Part shown: positions 18,729 to 28,027 of the stretch, in pieces
How positions within the stretch are numbered: position 1 is the first letter of the stretch
How the letters are laid out: each line of letters begins with the position of its first letter
Source of the DNA: Pseudomonadota bacterium
Lineage (GTDB): Bacteria; Pseudomonadota; Alphaproteobacteria; Rhizobiales; Rhizobiaceae
Assembly (NCBI GenBank): GCA_023404095.1
Contig: JAEYDD010000057.1
Location: forward strand, 62,001-126,000
Direction of reading: 5' to 3'
DNA: 64,000 nucleotides
Program-made: the position numbers and the translations under genes
The notes under the pieces: generated by a model
What the model saw: the letters and a program-made list of their open reading frames with translations, nothing else
The model's database searches: none
Told to the model about the DNA's origin: nothing

Positions 18729-19388
18729 TCAATCGCGATCCGGCGCGCCGAGCGGAAAGAGCTTGCGAAACGGCCTTGCCTCGTCCACCGCTCGGGCGAA
18801 GGAGGGGCGGGCGCGCAGGCGATCGCGGTAGCCGCGCAGGCTCTCGAACCTGCGGTCGATTGCGTGCGTCCAGTCGGCATAGAAGAGCGCCGGGGCGGCC
18901 GCGCAATCCGCCAGGCTGAAACGGTCGCCGGCGGCCCATGCGCGTCCCTGGAGTTTCCGGTCGAGCCAGAGATAGGCGCGGTCGAGCATCGTGCGGGCAT
19001 CCGCCACGCCGTGGGCGTCGCGGTCGGCCGGCGGCCTGATCGCGTCGAACACGATCTTCTGCATCGGTGTCATGACGTAGTTATCGAAGATCCGGTCGAG
19101 CATTCGCACCTCCAGCGCCGCATCGGCATCAGCCGGGATCGGCTTGAACGGCCCGGGAAAGGCCTGGTCGAGATACTCGATGATGATGGTCGCCTCCAGC
19201 AGAGTCTTTGCCCCATCGACCAGGATGGGAAAGCGCTTCACCGGCCATAGCGCCTCGAATTCGGCGAGCACGTCCGGATGTTCCTGGGCCAGCAGGCGGA
19301 ACTCGAAAGGGATCTCGCTTTCGTAGAGCGCGATCAGGACCTTCTGGCAATAGGCAGAGAAAGGGTGTGCGTAGAGAATGGGTTTCAA
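18729..19388 (-). CDS. Glutathione S-transferase family protein
   Basis: A 219-residue cytosolic GST-like protein: N-terminal thioredoxin-like domain (1-80; ILYAHPFSAYCQKVLIALYES with S/Y near position 11-12, FPILVDGAKTLLEATIIIEYLD holding the glutathione-binding E-A/S pair) and a C-terminal helical domain (about 95-205; GDRFSLADCAAAPALFYADW is the folding N-capping box region). It would conjugate or isomerise with glutathione; the substrate is unknown. A perfect 9-bp palindrome lies 45 bases upstream of its start. Confidence 0.9.
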   Translation of the reverse strand: MKPILYAHPFSAYCQKVLIALYESEIPFEFRLLAQEHPDVLAEFEALWPVKRFPILVDGAKTLLEATIIIEYLDQAFPGPFKPIPADADAALEVRMLDRIFDNYVMTPMQKIVFDAIRPPADRDAHGVADARTMLDRAYLWLDRKLQGRAWAAGDRFSLADCAAAPALFYADWTHAIDRRFESLRGYRDRLRARPSFARAVDEARPFRKLFPLGAPDRD

Positions 19389-19432
19389 GTCGGCCTCCCG
19401 TCCGTCCCGTCGATGCGGTCAGCCTAACAAAA

Positions 19433-19453
19433 CTGATTGCATTTTGCAATCAG
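19433..19453 (-). promoter_or_regulatory. Perfect palindromic operator candidate upstream of GST
   Basis: CTGATTGCA (19433-19441) and TGCAATCAG (19445-19453) are perfect inverted repeats with a 3-base spacer, 45 bases upstream of the GST start. The symmetry and position fit an operator for a dimeric repressor of MarR or HxlR type. No such regulator gene is adjacent. Confidence 0.5.
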
Positions 19454-19715
19454 AACGCGCTGACTTCCCGCGCTGGCGCCGTCGCCCGTCGCCCAAAGTG
19501 CGTGATTTCTGTCGCATCTTTCATCCGAATGCGCGGCCGCGCCGGGCGGGCCGGCGGATTTGCATTGTCAAATGCCCGGTCTCTTGCTGTCATTCGCTGC
19601 ATCCGTAAGGACGAATCGTCTTTGCGGAGGTTCCGGATGCGAACTGTGGGGACTGGGCCGCCGGAGCGACAGGGGAACATTTGATCGCTCGCGTGAAGCG
19701 ATTCAGGAGGGCCAC
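19454..19715. other. Intergenic space between GST and outer-membrane protein genes
   Basis: The GST to OMP interval (19389-19715) is 327 bases. Apart from the palindrome at 19433-19453 I see no gene or hairpin I can support in it. It should hold the promoters of both divergent genes. Confidence 0.4.
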
Positions 19716-20519
19716 ATGAAGTATCGCATTGCGTCGACCTTCTTCTGCATGGGGCTATGCATGCTCGGCCAAAGCGCCGCGGCGGCCGACATTGCTCCTG
19801 TAGTGATGACCCCGGAGGCCCAGCAGGTCGAGACCGAAAGCGGTTGGACCTTCACTGTCGCCCCCTATTTCTGGGCGGCAGGGTTGTCCGGGGACGTCGG
19901 AGCGAACATCGGACGTTTCCAACCCACCGTCGATGTGAACGCATCCTTCAGCGACATCTGGGATCATCTCGATTTCGCGGCAATGGCGATCGGCGAAGCC
20001 CGATATGATCGCTACAGCATCTTCACTGACCTCATCTATACAAAGTTGTCCGGCAATTCCGGTACGCCCAAAGGCATTCTGGCAGACGAGGCGGAAGTGG
20101 ACGCTGAGACGTTCGCGGGTCTTCTCGGCGTCGGCTACTCGCTCCTTCAGGACAACACCGGCAATCTCGACATCGTCGGCGGCGTTCGCGTCTGGTCGGT
20201 CGACACGACGATTTCCCTCAGCGGGGGGCTGCTCGACGGCCGCTCGAAGAGCGATGGCGACACCTGGGTCGATGCCGTCGGCGGCGTAAAGGGCACCTAT
20301 TTTCTTACGCCGAACATCTTCCTGACCGGCTGGGGTCTGGTCGGTGGAGGTGGTGCGGATATCGACTGGGATGTCGCAGCGACGGTCGGCTACAAGTTCA
20401 ACGAAACCTTCTCGTCGGTCATCGGCTACCGCGCGCTCGGCGTCGACTACAGCAATGACGGCTTCGTCTTCGATGTCGTCCAGCAGGGCCCGATCCTCGG
20501 CCTCGCCGTCAAGTTCTAA
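19716..20519 (+). CDS. Exported outer-membrane beta-barrel-like protein
   Basis: A 267-residue protein beginning with a signal peptide (MKYRIASTFFCMGLCMLGQSAAAA, cleaved about AAA-DIAP). The mature part alternates polar and hydrophobic residues with many Gly, Tyr and Trp (FTVAPYFWAAGLSGDVG, GWGLVGGGGADIDWDVAATVGYKF) and ends in the aromatic VKF, as outer-membrane barrels do. AGGAGG lies just upstream of ATG 19716. It resembles the uncharacterised porin-like family of rhizobia. Function unknown. Confidence 0.82.
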   Translation: MKYRIASTFFCMGLCMLGQSAAAADIAPVVMTPEAQQVETESGWTFTVAPYFWAAGLSGDVGANIGRFQPTVDVNASFSDIWDHLDFAAMAIGEARYDRYSIFTDLIYTKLSGNSGTPKGILADEAEVDAETFAGLLGVGYSLLQDNTGNLDIVGGVRVWSVDTTISLSGGLLDGRSKSDGDTWVDAVGGVKGTYFLTPNIFLTGWGLVGGGGADIDWDVAATVGYKFNETFSSVIGYRALGVDYSNDGFVFDVVQQGPILGLAVKF

Positions 20520-20650
20520 ACTAGGTCGCCCGAAAGTAGGAACCGGTTTCGGGACAAGGACATGCTAAGTAACAAAGACCTAAAGCGCGACAAGCGACTC
20601 TGAAAGATCACGACGCGCTTTAGCGGCCGCCCGATAGCATGCTTCGGTGA

Positions 20651-20685
20651 CAAAAAGGCCGGTCCTCGCAGACCGGCCTTTCCAA
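20651..20685. terminator. Bidirectional intrinsic terminator
   Basis: AAAGGCCGGTC (20654-20664) and GACCGGCCTTT (20671-20681) form a perfect 11-bp stem with a 6-base loop. On the minus strand a TTTTT tract follows, which fits termination of the transaminase gene ending at 20701; on the plus strand it can serve the outer-membrane protein gene. Confidence 0.85.
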
Positions 20686-20700
20686 TTTCATGCTATCTGG

Positions 20701-22038
20701 TCACGCCGCCCGCTTCAGCGCCGCGCCGAGCACCGAGACGATTTCGTCGAAGTGCGACTTCTCGGCGATCAGCGGTGGCGAGAAAGCGATGATGTCGCCG
20801 GTGACGCGGATCAAAAGGCCCTTTTCGAAGCAGTCGACGAAGACGTCGTAGGCGCGCGCGCCGGGCGCGCCGTCACGCGAGGAAAGCTCGATGCCGGCGA
20901 TCAGGCCGATCGTGCGGATGTCGATGACATGCGGCAGGCCCTTCAGCGAATGCATCGCGTCGTGCCAGTCCGCCTGCAGTTCGGTCGCACGTGTGAGCAG
21001 GCCCTCGTCGCGGTAGATGTCGAGCGCGGCAATGCCTGCGGCGCAGGCGGCCGGGTGGCCGGAATAGGTGTAGCCATGGAACAGTTCGATCGCGCCCTCC
21101 GGCCCCTGCATCAGCGCATCGTGCACCTTGCGGCTGGTGAACACCGCACCCATCGGGATCGCGCCGTTCGTCAGGCCCTTCGCCGTGGTGACGATATCGG
21201 GGGTAACGCCAAAGAAGTCGGTGGCGAACGGCGCACCGAGGCGACCAAAGCCGGTGATGACCTCGTCGAAGATCAGAATGATGCCGTGCTTGTCGCAGAT
21301 CGCCCGCAGCCGCTCAAGGTAACCCTTCGGCGGCACGAGGACGCCGGTGGAGCCGGCGACGGGCTCTACGATGCAGGCGGCGATCGTCTCAGCACCATGC
21401 AGCGCCACCAGCCGCTCCAGGTCGTCGGCCAGTTCCGCACCGTGCTCGGGCTGGCCCTTCACATAGGCGTTCTTCGCAAGGTCGTGCGTGTGGCGAAGGT
21501 GGTCGGAGCCGGGAAGCTGCGGGAAGACGCGGCGGTTGTTGACGAGGCCGCCGACCGAGATGCCGCCGAAGCCGACGCCGTGATAGCCGCGCTCGCGGCC
21601 GATCAGGCGCGTGCGCGTGCCCTGGCCGATGGCGCGCTGGTAGGCGATCGCGATTTTCAGCGCAGTGTCGACTGATTCCGAACCCGAGCCGGTGTAGAAG
21701 ATGCGGTCGAGCTTGGCGCCGGCCGGACCCGGTGCGATCTCGGCAAGCCGTTCGGCGAAGTCGAATGCGATCGGATGGCCCATCTGGAAGGACGGCGCAT
21801 AGTCCAGCGTCGAGAGCTGCCGCTCGACGGCGGATGCGATCTGGCGGCGGCCGTGGCCGGCATTGACGCACCAGAGCCCCGCCGTGCCGTCCAGCACCTT
21901 CCGGCCGTCATGGGTGGTGTAGTGCATGCCCTCGGCACCGGCGAGCAGGCGGGGGGCCGCCTTGAACTGGCGGTTGGCGGTGAACGGCATCCAGTAGCTG
22001 TCGAGCACCGGCGCGTTGGGTTTGTTGTGGACGTTCAT
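20701..22038 (-). CDS. Omega-amino acid:pyruvate transaminase (class III aminotransferase)
   Basis: A 445-residue PLP enzyme that transfers the terminal amino group of beta-alanine, GABA or similar omega-amines to pyruvate. The cofactor lysine is K287 in TTAKGLTNGAIPMG, D258 in IFDEVITGFGRLG binds the pyridine nitrogen, and GSGSESVDTALK (117-128) forms the phosphate pocket. The beginning (LDSYWMPFTANRQFK) is characteristic of the omega-amino acid:pyruvate group. ATG 22038 is chosen from the GAGGAG site 7 bases upstream; the frame extends to 22344 but without one. Divergent from an XRE-cupin regulator, which probably controls it. Confidence 0.92.
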   Translation of the reverse strand: MNVHNKPNAPVLDSYWMPFTANRQFKAAPRLLAGAEGMHYTTHDGRKVLDGTAGLWCVNAGHGRRQIASAVERQLSTLDYAPSFQMGHPIAFDFAERLAEIAPGPAGAKLDRIFYTGSGSESVDTALKIAIAYQRAIGQGTRTRLIGRERGYHGVGFGGISVGGLVNNRRVFPQLPGSDHLRHTHDLAKNAYVKGQPEHGAELADDLERLVALHGAETIAACIVEPVAGSTGVLVPPKGYLERLRAICDKHGIILIFDEVITGFGRLGAPFATDFFGVTPDIVTTAKGLTNGAIPMGAVFTSRKVHDALMQGPEGAIELFHGYTYSGHPAACAAGIAALDIYRDEGLLTRATELQADWHDAMHSLKGLPHVIDIRTIGLIAGIELSSRDGAPGARAYDVFVDCFEKGLLIRVTGDIIAFSPPLIAEKSHFDEIVSVLGAALKRAA

Positions 22039-22144
22039 GGAGATCTCCTCTGGCTGGCGCGATTGAGGCCATGATTTGCGATCTTGAACAAGTCCTTTTC
22101 TGCTTGCTATGAAGTCATTGAAAAATATGAATTCGAAATTCAAA

Positions 22145-22172
22145 TGTTTCGATATTTCGAACAATCGAAACA
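22145..22172. promoter_or_regulatory. Palindromic operator between transaminase and XRE-cupin genes
   Basis: TGTTTCGAT (22145-22153) and ATCGAAACA (22164-22172) are perfect inverted repeats with a 10-base spacer that itself contains TTCGAA. The nearby ATTCGAAATT adds related half-sites. Its place in the divergent promoter fits a binding site for the XRE-cupin protein encoded at 22200. Confidence 0.6.
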
Positions 22173-22199
22173 GGCAGTGGTTGCAGGGCGGGAGGTCGG

Positions 22200-22748
22200 A
22201 TGTCGGTCGATATAGGAAACAGGCTGCGCAGCCTGCGCATGGCGCACAATCTCTCCCAGCGCGAGCTTGCCAAGCGCGCCGGCGTGACGAACTCGACGAT
22301 CTCGCTGATCGAGTCGAATGCCTCCAATCCCTCGGTTGGCGCACTCAAGCGGATACTGGACGGAATTCCCATCGGGCTTGCGGAGTTTTTCGCCTTCGAG
22401 CCCGATCGCCCCAAGCAGGCCTTCTATCGCGCCGACGAGCTTGTCGAGATCGGCAAGGGGCCGATCTCCTACCGGCAGGTCGGCGAAAACCTGTTCGGCC
22501 GCAGCCTGCAGATCCTCAAGGAGTGCTATCAGCCGGGCGCCGATACCGGCAAGGTTCCGCTGGTGCATGAGGGGGAGGAGGGCGGAATCGTGCTTTCCGG
22601 GCGCCTCGAAGTGACGGTGGACGACGAACGGCGCATCCTCGGCCCGGGCGACGCCTACTATTTCGAAAGCCGGCGCCCCCATCGCTTCCGCTGCGTCGGG
22701 CCGGTGCCCTGCGAGGTCATCAGCGCCTGCACGCCGCCGACGTTCTGA
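22200..22748 (+). CDS. XRE-family regulator with C-terminal cupin (PuuR-like)
   Basis: A 182-residue protein with an N-terminal HTH (about 5-60; GNRLRSLRMAHNLSQRELAKRAGVTNSTISLIE) and a C-terminal cupin (about 105-178; HEGEEGGIVLSGRLEVTVDDERRILGPGDAYYFESRRPHRF). The same build is seen in PuuR, the putrescine-utilisation repressor. The divergent transaminase suggests it senses a polyamine, GABA or beta-alanine type ligand. The gene has only a modest GGAGG-like site (GGGAGG about 8 bases before ATG). Confidence 0.9.
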   Translation: MSVDIGNRLRSLRMAHNLSQRELAKRAGVTNSTISLIESNASNPSVGALKRILDGIPIGLAEFFAFEPDRPKQAFYRADELVEIGKGPISYRQVGENLFGRSLQILKECYQPGADTGKVPLVHEGEEGGIVLSGRLEVTVDDERRILGPGDAYYFESRRPHRFRCVGPVPCEVISACTPPTF

Positions 22749-22767
22749 GACGCGTGAGCCGAAGGCT

Positions 22768-24756
22768 CTACTGGCGCGAGGGCGCGCCGTGCGAGGCTTC
22801 CTCGATGGGCTGCCTGCTCTCCGCACCCTCAATGACGCCGATGACCTCGTAGAGTTCCAGTGCGGTGCTCCGGCCCTTCGCCTGCCCCTGTCCGAGCGGG
22901 CGGAAGCGGATCTTGTCGCGACACTGCGCCACGACAGCGCCGCTGGCAAGGATCACCGTGCCGTAGCTCTTGTTCATCCCCTCCAGTCTCGAGGCGACGT
23001 TGATGCTGTCGCCCATCGCCGTGTACTGCAGACGGTCGTTGGCGCCGACGCTGCCGACCACGGCTGTTCCCGAATGGATGCCGAAGCGGGTGCGGAATTC
23101 CGGCAGTCCCCGCCGGCGCTGGCTCTCGTTGAAGGCTTCGATGCGGGTCCGCATGGCAAGCGCGCCGCGGCAGGCGTTCGCCGCATGGTCCGGATCAGGT
23201 TCCGGCGCGTTCCACATGGCAAAGATCGAATCGCCGAGGAACTGGATGATCGTGCCGCGATGCGCATTCACGGTGTCGTTCAGTATATCGAAATACTCAG
23301 ACAACATGCTGACGACTTCTTCGGGCGAGTGTCGTTCGCTGATCGTCGTGAAATCATAGATATCCGTGAAAAGGGCGGTAACCTCCTGGCGCCGCGCCGT
23401 TCGTCCGGAAAACTCGCCGGATTCCATGCCTTTGCGCACCAGTTCCTTGGGCACGTAGAGCCCGAAGGTGAAGATCGCATCACGCGCCCGGTTCATCGCG
23501 CCGCCAAGCGTGGCGATCTCGCTTACATGCGTCGGCACGTCGATCGGGGTACGAAAGTCAAGGTCCTGCAGGCGATGGGCGCTATCGGTCAGCTGGTTCA
23601 GCGATTTTGTGATGAGGTGCGCCAGCAGAAGCGTACCGGCAATGGCGAGAATGACGATCGCACCGGAGATGGCAAGGCCCTGATAGAGGCCGCGAATGGC
23701 CGGCGCCATCAGTTCGTCCACCGGGGCGGCGATGACCGCGATATGGCCGGGAAACAGCATCGCGCCTTCGACTTCGGATCCGAGCACGACCCAGCGCCTG
23801 CCCGCCGCCTCGACCAGCCCCATCTTGTCGAGCGCCGGTGGATGCGCCCTGATCGCCTCGATCAGCGGATCTTGCAGGTCGGCGGGATCGGAGTCGCGCT
23901 CGCTTTTCGATGCGGCGATCGCCTGCATAAGCCGGCGGTCGGAGTGGATGAGCAGTTTCTTGTCGGCGTCGACAACGAAGGCTGCCGCCGTGGGCGTCAG
24001 GCGTTCGCTGGCGATGAAGCGGGTGATGCGGTCGAGGACCACGTCGGCACCGACGACGATCTCCGGATTGCCCTTGTGCGCCTGGGAGATCGTCATCGCG
24101 AGCGATTTCGTCGTCGCCGTGCTGTAGGGCCCGGTTGCGACCGGCCCGGTGCCCCCTGCCGCGGCGCGATACCACGGGCGTTGCCGCGGATCGTAGTCCC
24201 AGCCGGTGAGGGTCCGGCGCAGCAGCTGCTTGCCGGCGGCGTCGAAGAAGAGAACATGTGCGATGGGTCCGCTCTCGCCCCTGTTGAGGATGCGAACGGC
24301 CATAGACGCGTTCGGCGGCGCCCTGAGGACGTTGCGCCAGTCATTTGACGACAGGTTGACGGCATGAAAAAAACCGCCGTCCGGATAGCCCGCATAGAGC
24401 CCATCGATCTGCGGCGACCGCGCGAGCGCCGCCCGTAGAATGGTTACCTTGTCATTGATCCGCTCGGAGGGATCGGCCAGGAAGGAGTTGGCGATCGACA
24501 CGATCAGGTTTACGAGCCCCGCCGTGTCGCCGGACAAGCTCTGCATGCGCGAGATCAGCCGGTCCTCGAAGCCGCGCATGTGGCTTTCCGCGGACTCGAA
24601 GGCGGCGTTGCGGGCGCGGTAGTAGTCGAGCCCGATCAGGCTGCCGGAGACTGCAAGCAGGATCGCGACCATCACGGCGCTGAGCAGTGTCCGCAGCGAT
24701 CCCCGCCACATCCACTTCTTCGGCACAGCTGCAACGTCCCTGTCGCTGTCCGCCAT
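22768..24756 (-). CDS. Membrane class III adenylate/guanylate cyclase with Cache-type sensor and HAMP
   Basis: A 662-residue receptor cyclase that would make a cyclic nucleotide in response to a periplasmic signal. It has a first membrane span (about 21-43), a long extracellular double-Cache-like region (about 45-340; RPWYRAAAGGTGPVATGPYSTATTKSLAMTIS), a second span (about 350-375) then a HAMP linker. The class III cyclase domain starts near residue 455 (VTALFTDIYDFTTIS with the first metal Asp, GDSIFAMWNAPEPD with the second). Start 24756 follows an AAGGGG site; the longer frame to 24849 is unlikely. Stand-alone gene; no phosphodiesterase or effector nearby. Confidence 0.9.
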   Translation of the reverse strand: MADSDRDVAAVPKKWMWRGSLRTLLSAVMVAILLAVSGSLIGLDYYRARNAAFESAESHMRGFEDRLISRMQSLSGDTAGLVNLIVSIANSFLADPSERINDKVTILRAALARSPQIDGLYAGYPDGGFFHAVNLSSNDWRNVLRAPPNASMAVRILNRGESGPIAHVLFFDAAGKQLLRRTLTGWDYDPRQRPWYRAAAGGTGPVATGPYSTATTKSLAMTISQAHKGNPEIVVGADVVLDRITRFIASERLTPTAAAFVVDADKKLLIHSDRRLMQAIAASKSERDSDPADLQDPLIEAIRAHPPALDKMGLVEAAGRRWVVLGSEVEGAMLFPGHIAVIAAPVDELMAPAIRGLYQGLAISGAIVILAIAGTLLLAHLITKSLNQLTDSAHRLQDLDFRTPIDVPTHVSEIATLGGAMNRARDAIFTFGLYVPKELVRKGMESGEFSGRTARRQEVTALFTDIYDFTTISERHSPEEVVSMLSEYFDILNDTVNAHRGTIIQFLGDSIFAMWNAPEPDPDHAANACRGALAMRTRIEAFNESQRRRGLPEFRTRFGIHSGTAVVGSVGANDRLQYTAMGDSINVASRLEGMNKSYGTVILASGAVVAQCRDKIRFRPLGQGQAKGRSTALELYEVIGVIEGAESRQPIEEASHGAPSRQ

Positions 24757-24964
24757 TCCGCGCCCCTTACGCTTCCCGCCGCCCGATCGACCGCCATCGG
24801 CAAATCCGGGCGCGATCCCATTGATAAGATTCGCGAAGTCGCGGCGCAACGTAAAAAGCCGTCCCGCCCCCTCCTGTTACCGCAGTAACAACGTCCTGCT
24901 CGCTCGCGCTCTAGCAATGGACGCACGTCGTATCGGCGTTGCAACCCAAACGATCGAGGATGCC

Positions 24965-27925
24965 ATGAGCAAAAAAATCAAGCTGATCGCCCAGCTGCAG
25001 GCGACATCCGCACAGACCGCCGGCGCCGCTGCCGGCTATACCATCCCCGGTGTCGGCGATCAGGTCGTCTATGGTGACGACCTTGGCAACACGCTGAGCA
25101 CCGGTTCCGGCAAGGACACCATCGAGGGCCGCCTGGGCGCGGACAGGATCAGCGCGGGTACCGGCGACGATCGCATCGTCAATCTTTCCGTCGGTGCGCT
25201 GGCGGGTGACAGGATCGACGGCGGCCTCGGATACGACGAGCTTGCGATCGATTTTTCCGCCTCCACCAAGGGGGTCTCCTTCACCGCGTTCGACCCCGCC
25301 GTCTCCCGCATGGTGCTGGGGGCCACCATCATCAATGTCGAGCGCTTCGACCTCACCGGCAGCAACTACGACGACACCTTTGTCGGCGGCCGCTGGAAGG
25401 ACTGGTTCGAGGGTGGTGCCGGAAACGACGTTCTGAAGGGGGAGATCGGCGACGACTGGCTCGCCGGCGGCAATGGAAATGACAAGATCGATGGTGGCAA
25501 CGGTAGCGATTCGCTTCTGGGCGAGGCCGGCGACGACACCATCTACGGTGGCTACGGGCGCGACTGGCTCTCCGGCGAAGAGGGCAACGATACCCTCTAT
25601 GGCGGCGGCAACGACGACTACATTTACGGCCATGAAGGCAACGACAAGATGTTCGGCGACAGCGGAGGCGACACGATCCAGGGCGGTCGCGGCCGCGACG
25701 TGATCGACGGCGGCTCCGGCGACGACTTCCTCTCGGGCGACAGCGAAGACGACACGGTGCGCGGCGGCTCCGGCAACGACACGATCAGCCACAGCCTGGA
25801 AAGCTGGGCCGCCGCCGGCAGGGACATCCTCGACGGCGGCACGGGCACCGACACCCTCGTTCTCAGCGGCCTTTCGGGTACCTTTACCGCCAAGGCTTCG
25901 TCGATCAAGCAAACGCTTTCCAACGGCACGACGTTCGTCAACTTCGAGAACTATTCGCTGAGCGGGACGGAGAAGGCGGAGAAGTTCACCGGCGGGGCCG
26001 GAAACGATACGCTTTCGGGCATGTCGGGCAACGACACGCTGATCGGGCTTGGCGGCAACGATCATCTGGATGGCGGCCTTGGCATCGATTACCTTGACGG
26101 CGGCGACGGCAATGATCTCCTGATCGTCGGCAGCGGCGGCAAGGACACGATCAAGGCCGGCAACGGCTACGACTCGGTGTGGATCACCCGGTCCGACATC
26201 ACGAGCAGTTTCACCTTCAGCGTTTCGGGCAACACCGCAAAGCTTTCCGACGGCAGCGTGGTCAGCGACGGCGAGAGCTTCACCATCGTCACAGGCAGCG
26301 GCAACGACGTCCTCTCCGCCGGAACGGCGGCGCATGTCGATTTCAACGCAGGCAGCGGCAACAACCGCATGACCGGCGGCAAGGGCAACGACCAGTTCTA
26401 TTCCACCTCAGGCAGCGACACGGTGAAGGGCGGTGACGGCGACGATCGCCTCATCGATTCCGGTGGCGGCACCAACCTCCTCGACGGTGGCAACGGCAAC
26501 GACTATCTCTCTGCCGAAACGCAAACCGGCAATGCGCTCTCGACGCTTTTGGGCGGGGCGGGCAACGACACCGTGACCATCAACAATGCCGGCGGCTCCA
26601 CCGCGGGCCGGTTCACCGCCGACGGCGGTTCGGGCACGGATGTCCTCTGGATCAACCGCTACGACAGCAAGGCCAACCTGTCGTTCACGCTGTCTTCCAA
26701 CGCCACCCTCGTCAACGGCGGCGTCACCGCGAAGAACTTCGAAAGCGTGCACATTTCCTCCGGCCAGGGCCACGACACGCTGACGGCCGGCAAGCTTGCC
26801 GACTATCTGAACGGCATGAGCGGCAACGATACGCTGAAGGGCCTCGGCGGCAACGACGAACTGACCGGATGGTACGGTGCCGACAAGATTTATGGCGGCG
26901 ACGGTGACGACACGATCTACGGCAGCGGCGGCATCAAGGACAACGACCGCGATATGCTGTACGGCGAAAACGGCAACGACGTGATCTTCATGAACGTCAA
27001 CGACTACGCATCCGGCGGCAGCGGGGAAGATCGGATCGTCGTCGACCTCCAGGAGGAGACCTTCGACGTCTCCTTCGTGCTGACCGACGGCCTGGTGAAG
27101 GTCGATGCGAAGACCTCGTTCGTCGGCATGGAGGCGATCGACTATCTCGGCGGCAGCGGCAAGGACACAGTAACCGGCGGTAGCGATGTCGACTACCTCC
27201 ACGGCGGCGCCGGCAACGACACGCTGAAGGGCGGCGGCGCCAACGACTATCTCGTCGACGGCGCCGGCAACGACAGGCTCTACGGCGAGGCCGGGAACGA
27301 CTGGTTCACCCGCTACACCGACGAGAGTGGGGCCGACTATTTCTCCGGCGGATCGGGCGTCGACACGCTCGATTTCGACATCGTCTCCTACAAGTCGGTG
27401 ATCATCGACCTGGAAAACAACGCCCGCAATCGCGGCGTCGCCACCGGCCTGTCGCTGTCGAGCATCGAGAACGTGACCGGCCGCCACACCGACGACACCA
27501 TCCTCGGCAACCCGTCGAGCAACACGCTCAAGGGCGGGCTCGGCGACGACAAGCTCGACGGCCGCGCCGGCAACGACAAGCTGGAGGGCGGTGGCGACGG
27601 TGACACGCTGACGGGCGGGGCAGGGGCCGACCAGTTCATCTACGCCTCCTCCGAGGCGATTGGTTCTGGCGACCTGATTACCGACTTCAAGCGCGGCGAG
27701 GACAAGCTGGTGATCGACAAGGCCATCTTCGGCCTCTCCAAGCTCGCCCTTTACTCCGGGAACGATCTGAAGGCCACGGGCACCGCCCCGCAGTTCTTCT
27801 TTGAAAAGGACAACGGCCGCCTCTGGTACGATGCCGACGGCACCGGCAACGAGGCCGATGGTGTCCTTGTCGCCACCCTCAGCAAGGTGGGTTCGCTTTC
27901 GGCCAGCGATTTCATCCTGATCTGA
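24965..27925 (+). CDS. Large RTX calcium-binding hemolysin-type protein
   Basis: A 986-residue secreted protein built mainly of RTX nonapeptide repeats (GGxGxDxUx; for example GGAGNDVLKG, GGDGDDTIYG, GGLGDDKLDG) in blocks from about residue 120 to 920, separated by beta-rich linkers. These bind calcium after secretion and fold as parallel beta-rolls. The C-terminal TGGAGADQFIYASSEAIGSGDLITDFKRGEDKL matches the peptidase-M10-type C-terminal domain used as a type I secretion signal. No enzymatic domain is visible. ATG 24965 has GAGGAT 5 bases upstream. No type I secretion genes are in the window. Confidence 0.92.
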   Translation: MSKKIKLIAQLQATSAQTAGAAAGYTIPGVGDQVVYGDDLGNTLSTGSGKDTIEGRLGADRISAGTGDDRIVNLSVGALAGDRIDGGLGYDELAIDFSASTKGVSFTAFDPAVSRMVLGATIINVERFDLTGSNYDDTFVGGRWKDWFEGGAGNDVLKGEIGDDWLAGGNGNDKIDGGNGSDSLLGEAGDDTIYGGYGRDWLSGEEGNDTLYGGGNDDYIYGHEGNDKMFGDSGGDTIQGGRGRDVIDGGSGDDFLSGDSEDDTVRGGSGNDTISHSLESWAAAGRDILDGGTGTDTLVLSGLSGTFTAKASSIKQTLSNGTTFVNFENYSLSGTEKAEKFTGGAGNDTLSGMSGNDTLIGLGGNDHLDGGLGIDYLDGGDGNDLLIVGSGGKDTIKAGNGYDSVWITRSDITSSFTFSVSGNTAKLSDGSVVSDGESFTIVTGSGNDVLSAGTAAHVDFNAGSGNNRMTGGKGNDQFYSTSGSDTVKGGDGDDRLIDSGGGTNLLDGGNGNDYLSAETQTGNALSTLLGGAGNDTVTINNAGGSTAGRFTADGGSGTDVLWINRYDSKANLSFTLSSNATLVNGGVTAKNFESVHISSGQGHDTLTAGKLADYLNGMSGNDTLKGLGGNDELTGWYGADKIYGGDGDDTIYGSGGIKDNDRDMLYGENGNDVIFMNVNDYASGGSGEDRIVVDLQEETFDVSFVLTDGLVKVDAKTSFVGMEAIDYLGGSGKDTVTGGSDVDYLHGGAGNDTLKGGGANDYLVDGAGNDRLYGEAGNDWFTRYTDESGADYFSGGSGVDTLDFDIVSYKSVIIDLENNARNRGVATGLSLSSIENVTGRHTDDTILGNPSSNTLKGGLGDDKLDGRAGNDKLEGGGDGDTLTGGAGADQFIYASSEAIGSGDLITDFKRGEDKLVIDKAIFGLSKLALYSGNDLKATGTAPQFFFEKDNGRLWYDADGTGNEADGVLVATLSKVGSLSASDFILI

Positions 27926-27952
27926 GCGGCGTCCGGATTGACGGCTTGGACG

Positions 27953-27985
27953 GGCCGCGGGTGTCTCCCGCGGCCTTCCTCTTTT
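27953..27985 (+). terminator. Intrinsic terminator after the RTX gene
   Basis: GGCCGCGGG (27953-27961) and CCCGCGGCC (27967-27975) form a perfect 9-bp stem with a 5-base loop, followed by TTCCTCTTTT. It lies 28 bases after the RTX stop. Confidence 0.8.
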
Positions 27986-28027
27986 GCTGGCAGGTAGTCG
28001 CGCGAACGGGTCACGGCCGCCTGCCGT

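Noticed and set aside
25090..27640. Repeat array as a possible CRISPR
   Set aside because: The repeats are in-frame nonapeptide codons with variable sequence, not identical repeats with spacers.
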